Shown one piece after another: positions 23,541 to 36,400 of a DNA stretch of 64,000 nt. The notes under the pieces are model-generated. The model was not told the DNA's origin and did not search any database. It worked only from the letters and a program-made list of their open reading frames with translations. The stretch comes from Sipunculus nudus (lineage: Eukaryota; Annelida; Sipuncula; Golfingiida; Sipunculidae), in contig CM049314.1 of the NCBI GenBank assembly GCA_026874595.1, positions 59,499,300-59,563,299 on the forward strand. Direction: 5' to 3'. Both the position numbers and the translations under genes were made by a program. Numbering within the stretch: position 1 is the stretch's first letter; each line of letters starts with the position of its first letter.

Positions 23541-24111
23541 TTAAGAACGTCTTCTCTACTTTTGAGCAGCCTAGTTAACTTCATTATATCTAATACACTC
23601 AGCTTTTCTTCATGAACAATTTGTTTCGTTCAGGTTCTCACGGTTGTCGATTTTAATTAGAAACCTGCGTCTATGTTGATACATGTCAGTTTCACCAGTA
23701 GTCTGTTTATATGTGCACCTTTTTTCATTCGTATTATAATATGTATAGCCTAAAACGAGCGTTTTGGCATTAATTCCCTGGTCGGCCCCGCTTCAAAGGC
23801 TATAATATAAGTTCAATATAAGATTAAATAAGGTCCCCTCCTTGTTTTATCTTATATTGCAACATACTTTTTTCGTTTCATAGTGGGCTTAGTTCAATAA
23901 TGGGTGATACTGGGGTTGAGTCAATTTAGTTCAACTGGGCCCAAAACACAGATGCTTCCGCCCTGTCTCCCGTACACGTGTACGACCCCGAACCATAGAT
24001 GTTAAATATCGACTACAATCCTACAATTCTAAGTGCAAGAGTGAAGCACAACCACGAACCACTGATTAATTTTTTACAATGTTGTTAAACAGTCTAAAAT
24101 ATTCTATGGGA

Positions 24112-24120
<9 letters not shown>

Positions 24121-24177
<57 letters not shown>
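24121..24177. repeat. (TA)n microsatellite
   Basis: About 28 uninterrupted TA dinucleotides, preceded by a poly-A run. Confidence 0.97.
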
Positions 24178-24180
<3 letters not shown>

Positions 24181-25049
24181 CGGAAATAATCATTATAAAA
24201 CTGTGAAAAGTGTAAAAAGCAGAACATTTAAATTATCACAAATTCAGTTGTAAGTGTAAGATTCAGGCACCAAAATTTAAGTAAATTTATATCACAGGTA
24301 TATTGTTTGCCTATTTTTACCACTTCATCTGTATTGAAATTGTATTGACCATATAACAGTATTAATATCATATGTAAATAGATGTCAGTCACTTGGAATG
24401 TCATGGCGAAAAAATGGAATAAAAAAGTGTGTGCCGGACCTGCAATAAATTATATTCCTCAACAATATAAACAGGGGTCAACAGAATAGCTCATGACCAT
24501 GTGCTGGGACTGTATGAAACAAAACTTTTTTCAACAATGATAACAAATAGTAAAAATAATGCGTCAGTTTGACGCACGTGGAAGCGAAACAATGGCTTAC
24601 CAGCCGCAAGTCAGCGTACATCACTTAGGCGACATCTGCCGGCAGACATTGAAGGTAACACAGAGGACCAACCAAATAAAATATATTTACGGAGGCAGAA
24701 TGTCGGAGAGATTGGGACACCTGATACTCGTTATACAGCTCATTACAACATGTACTAGTAGCTGATATAGATCGGTTGTATAATTCAGTGCAGTCTAAAT
24801 TATATTTATTATCTAATACAATTTACCTGTGATCCAGTGTACACTTCGCTTTCATAACTGTGGTAGTCAAGAAATTCGAACTGCGCTTTGATAACTCCCA
24901 ATGTCCCAGCAAAAAAAATGCTTTGTAGCTAACACAAAATGGATAATTGTTTTTTTAATAGCCAGTTGACATCGATCTTTAAAGACCTGTTTCGGTTATT
25001 ATCTATCACTGAAAAGAAATCGCCATTTTCCCCTGCATTCCGGGTGTGT

Positions 25050-25050
<1 letters not shown>

Positions 25051-25112
<62 letters not shown>
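25051..25112. repeat. (TC)n microsatellite
   Basis: About 31 uninterrupted TC/CT dinucleotides. Confidence 0.97.
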
Positions 25113-25113
<1 letters not shown>

Positions 25114-25879
25114 ACAGATGGGTTTATAACAAAGCTGTATTTAATCTTGTTTGTGAAATCACAGTATTAGTCCCATTTAAAAGAACTAATTCCGGAAGTA
25201 TGACTCGTGTCCCTCCCTTTTCACGATTTCGACTCATTTACTTTTGTACTGTATAAGTCAATTCATAATATTTAAAAGAAATTGCTTAAATACCCCTGTC
25301 CAGAAAGTTCCAATTAAATCGTCATATCTGTGAAAATATCCCAATCTCCTATTCCAGATGCTCGTCACGTTGTTTACACCCAGTAATAATGAATTCTTTA
25401 ATGATAAGTGACTATCCCCTTTTCATTCAAAATATTACAGTAAAAAATAAACATTTATCTAAGAGAGCACTTTTGTTCTCTCAACATTCAACGTACTCCA
25501 TGCGTTTAACATTTCCTGATATACAGTATGATGACCAATACAATTATATTTGCATCTCAGGAATTCTCTTCAAAAGGAAACATCTTTATGCATACAAATG
25601 GAATATTCTGCAAAATCTCAGCATTTATGTTCAATGTTCAAAACTTTTGCCAACCAGCCTGAAAGTTGTGCTATTATTTTCCTGTTTAGTGAAACTAAAT
25701 TGTGCTCCCCCAAATTTCTGGTAAGATAATACTATCTTTGGACACCAGATGGCGTTTATAGTCCCAAAAGAAATCCAGTTACAATTTATCTGATGTTTCT
25801 TAAACATTTATTGACATATGATTTAGAATAATACCATACACAGCTACTTGGCAAAATATTAGAAACTACATACCTACCA

Positions 25880-27010
25880 GAATAAATGTTTAATTTCTAT
25901 GGAACGAAACATGTAGCACCTTTCGGAATTTTTAAATATAACATCCCAATTATTCTTTGTCACATTTTCATTTCCCATGAGAATCCTTAAATTTTTATAT
26001 TACTCGATGACCATGCAATATCCACCGGCGAGTCTAACCGTTCAGTAACACTACCCAGCCACACATCTTCTGTTTTATCTTTGTTGATTCTAACAACAGA
26101 CGAATCCTTTAAAATATTTAAAAAACGCTAGATTTAAGTTTAAGAAATTAATGTCAGAAAAAGGGTTGTATCATCCGCGTATTGGATTATCTTTATTTCC
26201 GAATTATCTGGTGATGATATTCCTTTCACATTTGCGTCATCGCGAATAGCAATTTACCAATACTTCTGCGACGACGATAATCAGTAACCGACTCAGTGGA
26301 CAACCTTGTCACTTACCTCGCGATAGCGGACAAAAAACGATGACACATATCCATTTATTTTCACACAACTTTTAATATCTGTATAGCAAACTAATAGTTA
26401 ATAAATGAACTCAGGGCCAAACCCAATATTTATACATAAATCATAAAATTCCAATCTTTCCTACCAAAGGCCTTTTCTTGATAAACGCAAATCAAAGCCG
26501 CCGGTAATTTCTTAAGTTTAGTATAGTAAAAAGTGTCTTTAACCAAAGATAAAGTTTGCATAACCTTCCTTTAGTTGAACAAGTCTGATTACTGCCAAAA
26601 TAGTATGTAATACATTAATACGAGACATTTCGTTAACGGTTATAATCAACGTTTAGTAGTGTAAATAGGCGCCAGTTTTTCAGAAGTTCTCGGTCTCCGT
26701 TCTAAAATAATAATGATAAAACATCTCGTCTCAGAGATAGAGACAACGATCCACCATTAAATGCATTATTAATAACCTCGACAAAATCGGACACCAAAAC
26801 ATGGCAAAATGAATATAAAATTCCGCTATGAGTCCATCCAGCCCGGCACTTTTCTGTTTTTGTTTAAGTTTTCAAAGCATCAGTAGCTTTTTCTTATTTA
26901 TTTATTTTCACAAATAAAATATTCATTATCTGAAAGTTTACTTTTAAGTTTCAGTTTTTTTTTATAAATAATCAATAAGAGTTGGAAACGTTTATTCCAA
27001 GCCAGCCTAT
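25880..27010 (-). pseudogene. Decayed L1/Tx1-like LINE reverse transcriptase
   Basis: On the minus strand, broken frames contain the reverse-transcriptase landmarks in the right order. They are SAGLDG (about 26850), GDRELLKNWR with LLNVDYN (about 26700-26640), EKAFGRKDWNF (about 26478-26446), QGCPLS (about 26310), IQYADDTTLFL (about 26187-26155, the catalytic YADD) and KTEDVWLG (about 26080-26052). This spacing and wording match L1/Tx1-type non-LTR retrotransposons. Frameshifts and stops separate almost every block, and no endonuclease domain or poly-A tail was located. It is an old dead fragment on which no function depends. Clade assignment is tentative. Confidence 0.8.
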
Positions 27011-28293
27011 TCAGCAGGATTGTCATTATTTTATTGTGTCACTTTTGAGGAGATTTATATGAAAAACACCAATAAACTTTGACATATTCACACTTAATTC
27101 CTCTTTGTTTTTGGTTAAAAAGTGTATACTGTTGTATTACTACATTGTGATACTAGCCGGAACAAGAATACATGTACCGTTCTAAACTTGCTCAATTGAC
27201 CTTAACCTATGTGACCTCAATCGCATATTCATTCAATGATTAATCATAAGCATTTGCCTTAAGAACAACCAATCAGGTGACCGTGACCATTGTAAAGCAT
27301 TGTAAATCATCTGACAAAAACAAACTTTGTACAATTTGGCAGAGCTCTACCAAACAGAACACATATATAGTTTGTACCAGTACCCATTTCGGCATGTTTT
27401 CCGGGATATATATACATGTATATACACACACTAAAGTGACAGTAAAAATAGTTCTAGGCCATAGGTTGCAGCAGCCATACATCCGACTATTCGTGAATAA
27501 TCCAAAATATCTCCGACATGTTCAACAATGGTGAACAGCGATACCAGTTGATGACGTCAGTCAATGCGACGTGATACGTCATCGACCTTTGTGACGTCAT
27601 TATTATGTTATAAACAGCTTTCGCTACCATGGAATGGAAGACCTTTTGTGTAGGAGCGTTTCGGGGGCTCATTATAACAATTATACACCGTTCCACGACC
27701 TATGATCCACCCGTTTTTTTTTAGAGAAAAAAAAGTGAAGTTAGGCCTAGATATCATAACAAATTTAACAAAATGGGTAGAAGAAACATCCGCCTAATTT
27801 TCCATCTTACATATAAAACTGTACCTTGGATTTTATTTTCACAATCGATTTTTTTTCTGAAATGTGAGAATCAGTCTACAAACTTTGCGACAGTTTCTCC
27901 GAGAGGCACCTGTAAACAAGGGGTCAAGGAATTGCCCTGGATTGGCTGGAAGAGTCCATTTTACCAGAAGGGGTAAAATGGTTTATGTTGTTCCTGTCTT
28001 TGTTGACCGCGTGTTGATCGTAAATTAGAACATCTACACATGTATAAATCCAATTTTAAAATGTAAATTTACCTTTAGAAGAGGTATAATTGGATGATTG
28101 ATGAGAGGACAAAGTGCTTATGATAAATATAATGAATGTTTGACATGTTTTGTATGGGCCATGCATGTTCACTGGAACAGGCATAATATATATGTATATA
28201 GGCCCAACCTTCCTCCGGGCTGAGGGACGTTTGTGAGATGTTGCTCCTGTTGTAGGCCTATACAATATTTTAATCAGGCATGTTAAGCAGAAT

Positions 28294-28300
<7 letters not shown>
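27011..28300. other. Unique DNA, no gene seen
   Basis: Holds the CRE cluster listed separately and otherwise only short frames (up to 85 codons) without recognisable content. Confidence 0.45.
27552..27599. promoter_or_regulatory. Cluster of CRE-type sites
   Basis: Two perfect TGACGTCA palindromes (27552-27559 and 27592-27599) flank a TACGTCA half-site at 27575-27581. TTATAAAC and an ATG in good context (ACCATGG, about 27628) follow within 35 bp. The downstream frame closes after about 32 codons, so any promoter role is speculative. CREB/ATF proteins are the usual binders of such sites. Confidence 0.3.

Positions 28301-28361
<61 letters not shown>
28301..28361. repeat. (TA)n microsatellite
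   Basis: About 30 TA dinucleotides. Confidence 0.97.
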
Positions 28362-28364
<3 letters not shown>

Positions 28365-28400
28365 AATATAATCTGCATTTCTATGAATTGTTTCACATTT

Positions 28401-28609
28401 CAGGGGCGGATCCAGGATTTAGGAAAAGGGGGGGGGGGGTCCAACCCAGGAGGACTTATGAAAATCCTAAAAAAAGGTCATCACGTCTTGAAAAATGGGG
28501 GTCCAGGCCGCAAAATTACGTCTAAAACCCCTTTAAAAAGGTTGTTTTGGGTGAAAAAGGGGGGGTCCGGACCCCCTGGACCCCCCCCCCCCCCCTGGAT
28601 CCGCTTCTG
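28401..28609. mobile_element. Small hAT-like MITE, about 209 bp
   Basis: Inverted ends CAGGGGCGGATCCAGG (28401-28416) and, read inward from 28609, CAGAAGCGGATCCAGG. The interior has long G and C runs near each end. CATTTC stands immediately before the AGGGG start and one base after the other end, which may be a degraded duplication. Ends of the form CAGNGGCGGATCCAG are characteristic of non-autonomous hAT elements; the superfamily call rests on that resemblance. Confidence 0.7.
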
Positions 28610-28912
28610 CATTTCCTTTTCAAATCAGATGCATCAATAAAATTTTAAAAAAGTACAATCGGTTATGTATGTACTGAACATCATGGATATCTTCTGGACC
28701 CATTTTATGAATGTTTTACCATACAATTCTTATTGTATTCATCCTATATCAAATACAAAGTATGTACTTATAATATATTTTAATTTTGCTTATAATATAT
28801 TTTAATTTTGTTATACTATTCATTATATATATTCATATCAAATATATAATATATTTATAATATATTTTTATTTTATTATATTATTCATTATATTTTTAAA
28901 ATGTGTCATATG

Positions 28913-28921
<9 letters not shown>

Positions 28922-28989
<68 letters not shown>
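28922..28989. repeat. (TA)n microsatellite
   Basis: About 34 AT/TA dinucleotides. Confidence 0.97.
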
Positions 28990-28991
<2 letters not shown>

Positions 28992-29326
28992 TATGTTCTT
29001 CTGACCGAAAAAAAATTACAGAGCAGATATAAATATTATGTATAGAAACATGGGTCATACACGGGCGTATGAACAGTAAGTCAAACAGGCGGGCAAACAT
29101 TCCGGCATTTTAAAATAATATATTATCTCTGCGTTATGTATAAGCGTCCGGGTTCCTAAATAATTTTGGAAAACTTCTGAAATTCACATTATCACAATAG
29201 TCAACAGATTGTCGCCAAATGTCTGCTCATGAAAGGCATGTGTTAGCACTGAAACTGGTGAACACGGACAAATTCCCGCATTAAATCGCATGAATGAAAA
29301 TTTAAGTGCGCGGGACTTCGTGTTTA

Positions 29327-29330
<4 letters not shown>

Positions 29331-29388
<58 letters not shown>
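29331..29388. repeat. (TA)n microsatellite
   Basis: About 29 AT dinucleotides. Confidence 0.97.
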
Positions 29389-31582
29389 TACGAGACGAGT
29401 CTGATTGGCTTACTTTATATGGCCGCTGCATGCAGCGTCTTTCCACCAATCGACAAGGTAGCTTAATACATAACAGTTAAACTGTCAATCAATTTATCAC
29501 AAAATGAAAACGATAAAAACAGCAGGGGCAAATCTGTATTGTTCAAAATTGTCAAGTATACCGCTAATAAGACTAACAAAAATAATAAAACTTACATGTC
29601 TTTCACATTGTCTTTCAAGATGGTGACGATCGAGGATATATAATGTCACCAATTAATGCTTCTTGGGGTAATGCTTTTATAGAAAAATAATAAGTAAATA
29701 AAATACATATACACTATTTCCATCGCATATAGGTCTATGCGGTAAGATGCCATGCAGAGAATTTAACACTGACCCCGGAGGACAGAAGAATTAAGATCGA
29801 CACTCCATTACTGACACTATTATGGGATCAATGCAGGGTTTACTGGATAAACAAACAGGGCCCTTGTTATAAAAAAAAACAATCATCAATGAACAATGGA
29901 TTAACATTTTTTTTCTTTAAAAAATAGGGTCTAACTCGCTACCTGACTTTGAGTGACATGCGTGTATTAATCACTGAACTATGCAGGTCTGCCGTGCACG
30001 GGAAGGGGATATATAGATATATAATAGTCTTAGATTTTTTTATACACCTGATCGATAACAGCCTTTTGGCCGGATTTGTCGGCATTTGATATTAACTGCG
30101 CTCTGGTATCACTGGCAAGGGTTCCAAGCATAACAATAAATGGGATTATGACAATATTCCATGATATTAAACGGTCAGATTTTACGGTCAGATTTACCCT
30201 TGTTTATTTATATGAAAAAGTTTGGGATTTCAGATTTATGTGACAAAAGACGGGATTTTCTATTCCCGATATTACACAAAGAGAGCTTGACTGTATCTCA
30301 GAAATAAAGCACACCCCTCATGATTCCCTTTCAGAGCGGCAGCCTATAAGTTTAGCCACATCTGACATCCTAGGGGCAAAAAAAAACTTAATATTCCTGA
30401 CTGAAGAGGCCGCAGCGCACCATCCAGGCACCGTGAGCAAGGACCTGACACCCCCACCCAAGTTGTCGTTTGGCACAGTCGAGCCTCTGTGACGTCATAT
30501 CTCCCATCCTGCTTTGGTTGCCGCATGACAAGGTTCAGTTGTGCTGCGTTAAAAATGACTTAACAGCGTCGTTAGGTAACATTCTCTTATTTCATCAATA
30601 ATTTTCGGAAATAAATTAGGCGGTCTCTCACATCTGTTGGTTCTTGCAACACTAAAGCCTGAAAGTTATTTTGTAACAAAATAAATGGGAAAATGTGGAC
30701 CATGGTTCGTGGAACGAAGTATAGGTTTTAAAGGGCGGAGCATTTGGGCTGTTGTGGATAGCTAAATTGGTTTTAAATCAAACATATGTTTAAGCTGAAA
30801 TTGTTTCAGTGTTATTACTTACAATTACATCGCATTTAGTACATGAAATACACTCAAAATCCCCCTTTTATTCTTTCTTTGCGGTTTAATCAGAACTCGA
30901 AGAAAAAAGCGAGACGGGACTGACATCTGGCGGAGGTTTATGGTTTTAAAATAAAATGATTATGTCGTCATCTAGCGGGTGACTAAAGTACTATCCGTCA
31001 GTGATATCCAAGTACATTGTCTGACATGTCTTCAACCAAAAAAATGTTAGGTGGGACCATTACGCTTTACTTGTACATAAGATAAATGTTTCCCCATCCA
31101 CTATTAATATTTTGAAACACTACGAACACTATAAGCAAGGCCATGAGTTTTTAGTTATCATTTATTCCCACTCATTGAATGGACCACGTCATCATTTACT
31201 ATTTTAAAACAAAAATATAAAGAAAGTTTTCTCTATTACGGACACCACTGGGACAGGGTAAATGAAGCCTTAATATAGGAGTTGTCTTATCAAAAGGAAT
31301 TGACCTTAGATGAGGACAAGGGTTCAATGTAAAGAGAGACAAGGTTCTCCAAATCTGTTTGTCACAATCTACAACATGTTTACAAGTTAAGTTAGGCCAA
31401 TCATTTACAATATAAACAGTATTAACCGTTCCCAGAACATCCCAAATCTGTTTAAGTCAAATACCATCCTATAAATGAAATAAAATTACCCACCTATAAA
31501 TGAATATACCTATTAGCATCAGTGAAGTACATAAAAAATGTTTACAAGACAAATAATTACAGTCCAACAAATGACTGAAAAA

Positions 31583-31584
<2 letters not shown>

Positions 31585-31636
<52 letters not shown>
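31585..31636. repeat. (TA)n microsatellite
   Basis: About 26 AT dinucleotides. Confidence 0.97.
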
Positions 31637-31639
<3 letters not shown>

Positions 31640-31784
31640 CTATATCAATGTACGGCCAATAATTCTTCCTGATATACACCTGTACTGGTATACAATACAC
31701 AGATTAGTCTTGAACCACAGAAAATAATAAACTGCCTTAATACTGGAGGTTTTGCATTGTTATTATTTATTACTTATTTATACA

Positions 31785-31800
31785 CCTGGATCCGCCCTGA
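31785..31800 (-). repeat. Orphan MITE end
   Basis: CCTGGATCCGCCCTGA. Read on the minus strand it is the GGGCGGATCCAGG terminus of the MITE at 28401-28609 with one G fewer. No partner end was found nearby. Confidence 0.4.
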
Positions 31801-32189
31801 TGTATGCAAACTTTTTTCTGTAAGGAATACCCGAGGCGCTAAATTACCTCCACAGCAACCACACTTGGCACGAGCGTGCCTATTGCATTATTTATGCATT
31901 GCGCGGCAAATGATATCCGGCCAACCAGAAAGTGTAGTTTTAGTCATGGCGCAGTCCTTGTTTACAGTATAGCATACCATTTTTAAATTGGCAAAATTCC
32001 AGATCTCCAAAGCCCTTGCAAGCCTTACAGAAATAATTTGACAATGGTGCATCTAATTTAAATAACATAGCTTAAATGGACATTATAAGGAGCAATATTA
32101 TGCCTATTCTTCGACCCTATCATTTCAGTTTTTTTTTATACAAAGTTTCCGTTGCTAAACCATCCCAGCACGTGGTATCAGTACCTCCC

Positions 32190-32580
32190 CTTCAGCTACT
32201 CAATATCGTGTTATGGTTCTGCGTGTGAGTAAACGCGGTACACGTGTGTTTGTTTACCATTAACCATAAACAAACCATGTGACCGTAAACAATTTTTCTC
32301 ATGCGCGAAAGATCCCAAACAAGGTAAAGTCCAAATGGAAACGTTCCAATTGTGAAACATCGGTTGTAAGACTGAAAGAAAACGAAAACGCAGATGGTGT
32401 TCGTCCTATGTTTATGTTTTCGCCAGTGATCGCGCCCGGTCCACTGTTTATAACGCTCGTGTACAGGAGTAAGCCAACGGTTTCAGTACATTATTTTGGC
32501 CGGTACCATTTTATTTCAAAGAGAAGACGCTATTTCGTTATATTTCAACATGCTTTGTACGAGATTAGGTCCCTTTAATT
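32190..32580 (-). repeat. Dispersed repeat R4, inverted copy
   Basis: Read on the minus strand it shares AAAGCATGTTGAA, CTTACTCCTGTACACGAGCG and TGGACCGGGCGCGATCAC with the plus-strand copies at 39772 and 48845. A short frame at 32279-32578 is only the antisense of the repeat. Confidence 0.75.
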
Positions 32581-33164
32581 GAGTACCTCCTTATTGGTGT
32601 ACCTACGAGAGTATAAAGTTCATGAAATAAATGATCTTATTGGGCCAGGTATGATGTCGTGCGGTAAAATGGTTATAGTATATTTGTTGAGTTAAAGGAA
32701 AGCGGTCTAGTTGTCGTGTTCAAATTTCATGAAATAGATGATATGTTTGTTTCAACTGTCGATTTCAAAGTACACAAAATAAATGACTTGATAAGTCCGG
32801 TCCTTGAGTTCAAAGTTCATGAAATAAATAACTCAAAAAAACTGTCTCGAAATCGGTTTATGGCAAACATACCTCCTTATGTCATCTGTTTATAAATAAG
32901 TCCTGTAGATGGCGCTATATCATATATAAACATAAATGTGACCTGATGATAATGAATATGACCGGTATCCGCCGACCTGGAGGTCAAATTTTTTACTTTA
33001 AGTAGCAAAGTTTCTTAAAGTTAAGAATTTAACTTACCAAGTATGTTAAATATACATAAAAAACAGTTTTTTCTCTTTAAAATATTATGGAGAAACCAAA
33101 AAAAACCCTAGGCTATTGTATATAAGTGGGGGGAAATCAGCTTTGCTTTCAAGCGGTTTTCCAT

Positions 33165-33310
33165 AACCTTTATGAAGGTTTCACCAAAATTTTATTGTTT
33201 CTTGACCTTTAAATAGGTTTCACCAAAGTTTTTGTGTTTTATTTAACGTTTAAAAAGGATTTACCCAATTTTTTCGTGTTTTAACCTTTAAAAAGGTTTT
33301 GCGAAAGTTT
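33165..33310 (+). repeat. Four-copy 38-41-bp minisatellite with a hairpin in each unit
   Basis: Units start at 33165, 33204, 33245 and 33283 with AACCTTTAAAAAGGTTT-like palindromes, followed by CACCAAAGTTTTTGTGTTTT. The inverted core survives partly in all four. Confidence 0.8.
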
Positions 33311-35239
33311 TGTTATTTCCAACCAATAACAATTGAAAACTATGGAGTTTAAAATCAATTATGTCCTGCAAGGTAAGGAGGTATTAAGTTTTACCCTTAG
33401 ATATTTAGTTTGTCTGTTTGCGCCTTACTCAGGGAGTTATGAACGGATTTTGATGCAATGTTGTGTCTGTTGCGGGGTAATACCCGAGAAAGAATCCATT
33501 ACAATTTGTAAGTAATCTTGATCAATATCATAAAATTTTAAATCTTATTTTTTCCCATTGTGAAACTGATAAATTCCTAATTCCGCCTAAAGACCATTGC
33601 CATCCACTGCTATCAGGAGTCGGTTTTATTCTGAAGCCGAACAATGATGCAATTGATCAACTTTGACTATCCTCTCCCGTGTAGCCGTGTACACAGCAAA
33701 GTTTGATTGTGTCATAATTAAATAATGAATACCCTATTTTTGATATCTAAACCACTGTCAATTCCATTATAAGAGCTGAGTTTTCAATTCGTATTATGAT
33801 TTATGATTGCCCGAGATTTTTCCCTGTCCTCTTCTGTGTTGTCTGTACTCGGGTAATATTGTTAAATATGTCTTTTGATAACCGTGTTATAGTTACATAA
33901 GTATTTGTGTTTTGACATGTATATTTTTGCATTTACGCAAATACATTTATCTTTCTTTGCATCTTATAAAATAACCATATATTACTTTAATACTTAAAAA
34001 GAACGGTGTTATCTTCCCTATCATCTAATGCTATAACACCAAATTAAAATGTCCATTGTGCTCTACATGATAACAATCTATCGGTATATATATATCACAT
34101 TGCCTATAGTAAAAATACAAAGAACACTTTTTTGTCTACATTCTGTTAAGATCTTGAATTCTTTTATTTATACTTTTCCTCTCGCTCTCTTCTGCTGACT
34201 TCGAACCCCTTGGCGAGTAATCTCTCAGTATTAACTCCGTCACACTAATTTGACCTCATCGTCTGTTATTATTCCCTTCTTCCGGTAGCCTCGTTCTCGC
34301 TTTCCTACCGTCTGGTTCCTTCTCATAAACGATCTGCACCTAAGTAGTCTTGAGACTTAGAGAATTACCAAAGCAGAGTTCAATTGACCAAAATACTGCA
34401 AGAATAAATCTTGCAAATCAATTAGGATAAGCAAATAGTTGTCTGAGGATTCCCACTCTGACTTAACGATCGATCAAGTAACGTGTAAACCTGTCCACGA
34501 GCACTGTGTGGTTGGTTAGAAACGAAACCTACGGGGAAAGTCACTGATTGCAAAGTGGTCGTTGCGGACAGTTTAACATTCCTTATATCGGCGAAGTTTT
34601 GACTTTCTTGTACTTTGGTAATCTTCATATTTTTCTCCTTTTTCTTCTTCTTCTGCTTCTCCTTCTTCCTCTTCTTCTTCGTCTTATAATAGTCCACATT
34701 AAAGGCAGCTATTCATCTACCTTTTCTGTATAATTTAAATGATTTCTGGCTCACCTTGTGTACATAATCATGGACTCAAGTCCTATTGAAAAAGTTCTTT
34801 TTACGCCTTTGGAACGGATGTGTGAGCTCATTTATCTTCGAGCTTTTGGTAAACACGGTACGTGCACCAATGTGGACAATAAACCAATGTAACCTAAGAT
34901 GGTCGTTTGTATATGTGCCGAAGTTAAAAAGTCACAAGTTGTAAAACATTTGTAAAAACGCCCTTTCCAAACCTCTGGTTCGTCTGATTTGCCGCTAATA
35001 TGTTTGGGTTATTTTGGCGGCAGTTCCACATATTATAAACACATGGATATAAATAAAACGGACACCCGTGTGCGTTAGGAATGGCGTTTTCTTACCTTTT
35101 ATTATGAAAGGTTCAAGTGAATATACTGTAGATATCGGATTTCCGAAAAGGCGCCTTTAAGAAGACATAGTGCAAAATTCTGATATTTTAACACAGATTT
35201 CACCTTGTCTCAGTCAAACATCAAGTTCCATTTATAAAC

Positions 35240-35246
<7 letters not shown>

Positions 35247-35292
<46 letters not shown>
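35247..35292. repeat. (TA)n microsatellite
   Basis: About 23 AT dinucleotides. Confidence 0.97.
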
Positions 35293-35294
<2 letters not shown>

Positions 35295-36224
35295 CACACA
35301 CTTTATAGAGAGTCTGAAACTTGTGTTTTTCTTTCCTTTTTCAACAAATGCTGACAGTGACTGCATTTCTTGTTTTAAGTTGCGTTGATCATAAAATCAC
35401 CGTACTGCGCAGAATAGGACTCTGCTTGGTAGGGTTTGTGGGCTTTGGAACATACGGCACCGAGTCTTCTGCATACACAGATGACGTAGACATGACTGTA
35501 GTAGAGAGTGCTAAGTAATCCGTTGAAACATAATGGATAAAAAATGTTTTAAAAGCCAATTATATAAACAAGGATGTATTTGTGGTTAGGTCGTCACGGA
35601 ATAAGAAATATTTTGTAACCATGCTTATGTGAAATGTAAACAATTTTTTATTTTAAAGTTTGAATGTTGTGCATAAGTGACTCTTTATTTGTAAATATGC
35701 CTTGATGACGTTTTTGAATCCGGGAAAAAATATCGGATCCACACAATAAAATCTAATCGAAATTTTAATGGCCAGATTTCCGAATTGCCCTGAAAAGTCC
35801 ATGGGATTCCGTTTATGAATGTGCGGATTCAATTATATAGGGGATCTAACTGGTTTATGCAGACCAGGACTTACGCCCTGTCAGCTATAACCGAGTACTA
35901 GGACAGTCCCAATCTTTAATCCCTTGATCTAATTGAGCATACCAACACCTGTGGTACAGGTACAGCAGACGTAGGCATGACCATGGCGAACATTAGCTGG
36001 AATCCTGGTCAACTAATCCATGCCAAATGGATGCAGCTAGAGGCTTCATTTTCTCATGTAGAGGGAAGGGGCGGATTTAGCATGGTCGCAGGGGGCACGG
36101 GACCATGGTTATCCTTTTGCAATAAAATACAGGGAAATAGAATGAAACACGCTTAAATAAAAAAAATGCAGCGCCGGATTTTGCTTCTCGCACAGTTTTC
36201 GTCACAGGCATTCAAAGTACACTC

Positions 36225-36400
36225 GTTTGGACAGCTGAGTGGTAAAACGCTCAGTTCTCTCCGCTGGCGACCCGAGTTCTATCCCTGGCGTGGCTATGAG
36301 AATGGGTTGTAGTGGTTTTCTCCGGGTTCTCCGGTTTTCTCCACCCCTACAGACTACCGAACGCCATCATCTGAGCCATGGAGGGTGACGCGATAAGTTA
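36225..36400 (+). mobile_element. tRNA-derived SINE, copy 2
   Basis: Head with A-box-like GAGTGGTAAAACGC and B-box-like GAGTTCTATCCC, then GTGGCTATGAGAATGGGTTG, TTTTCTCCGGGTTCTCCGGT and CTACAGACTACCGAACGCCA, ending near AAAAATAACT. Block order matches the minus-strand copy at 7290-7455, with many substitutions, so both are old. The repeated TCCGGT segment could be a conserved central domain, not identified here. Confidence 0.7.

Larger units (their letters stand above)
23541..25879. other. Unique AT-rich DNA with microsatellites, no gene seen
   Basis: Frames of up to 111 codons occur (for example 25389-25724) but show no recognisable domain, no repeat support and no clear splice context. Confidence 0.45.
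28610..32189. other. AT-rich DNA with three (TA)n tracts, no gene seen
   Basis: Contains TA microsatellites, listed separately, and direct repeats of TATAATATATTTTAATTTTG near 28770-28810. A TGACGTCA site lies near 30491. No frame is convincing. Confidence 0.45.
32581..36224. other. Unique AT-rich DNA, no gene seen
   Basis: Carries a hairpin minisatellite, a pyrimidine-rich tract at about 34630-34690 and a TA tract, all simple sequence. Frames up to 91 codons lack recognisable features. Confidence 0.45.

Noticed and set aside
25389-25724. 111-codon plus frame as a host gene
   Set aside because: No recognisable domain, no splice or promoter support, and a length compatible with chance in this much sequence.
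27628-27724. Small ORF (about 32 codons) in good start context after the CRE cluster
   Set aside because: Too short and without conservation evidence to call a gene.
36060-36190. GGGGCGGATTTAG near 36068 as another hAT-like MITE
   Set aside because: Only a partial match to the CAGGGGCGGATCCAGG end and no credible inverted partner.
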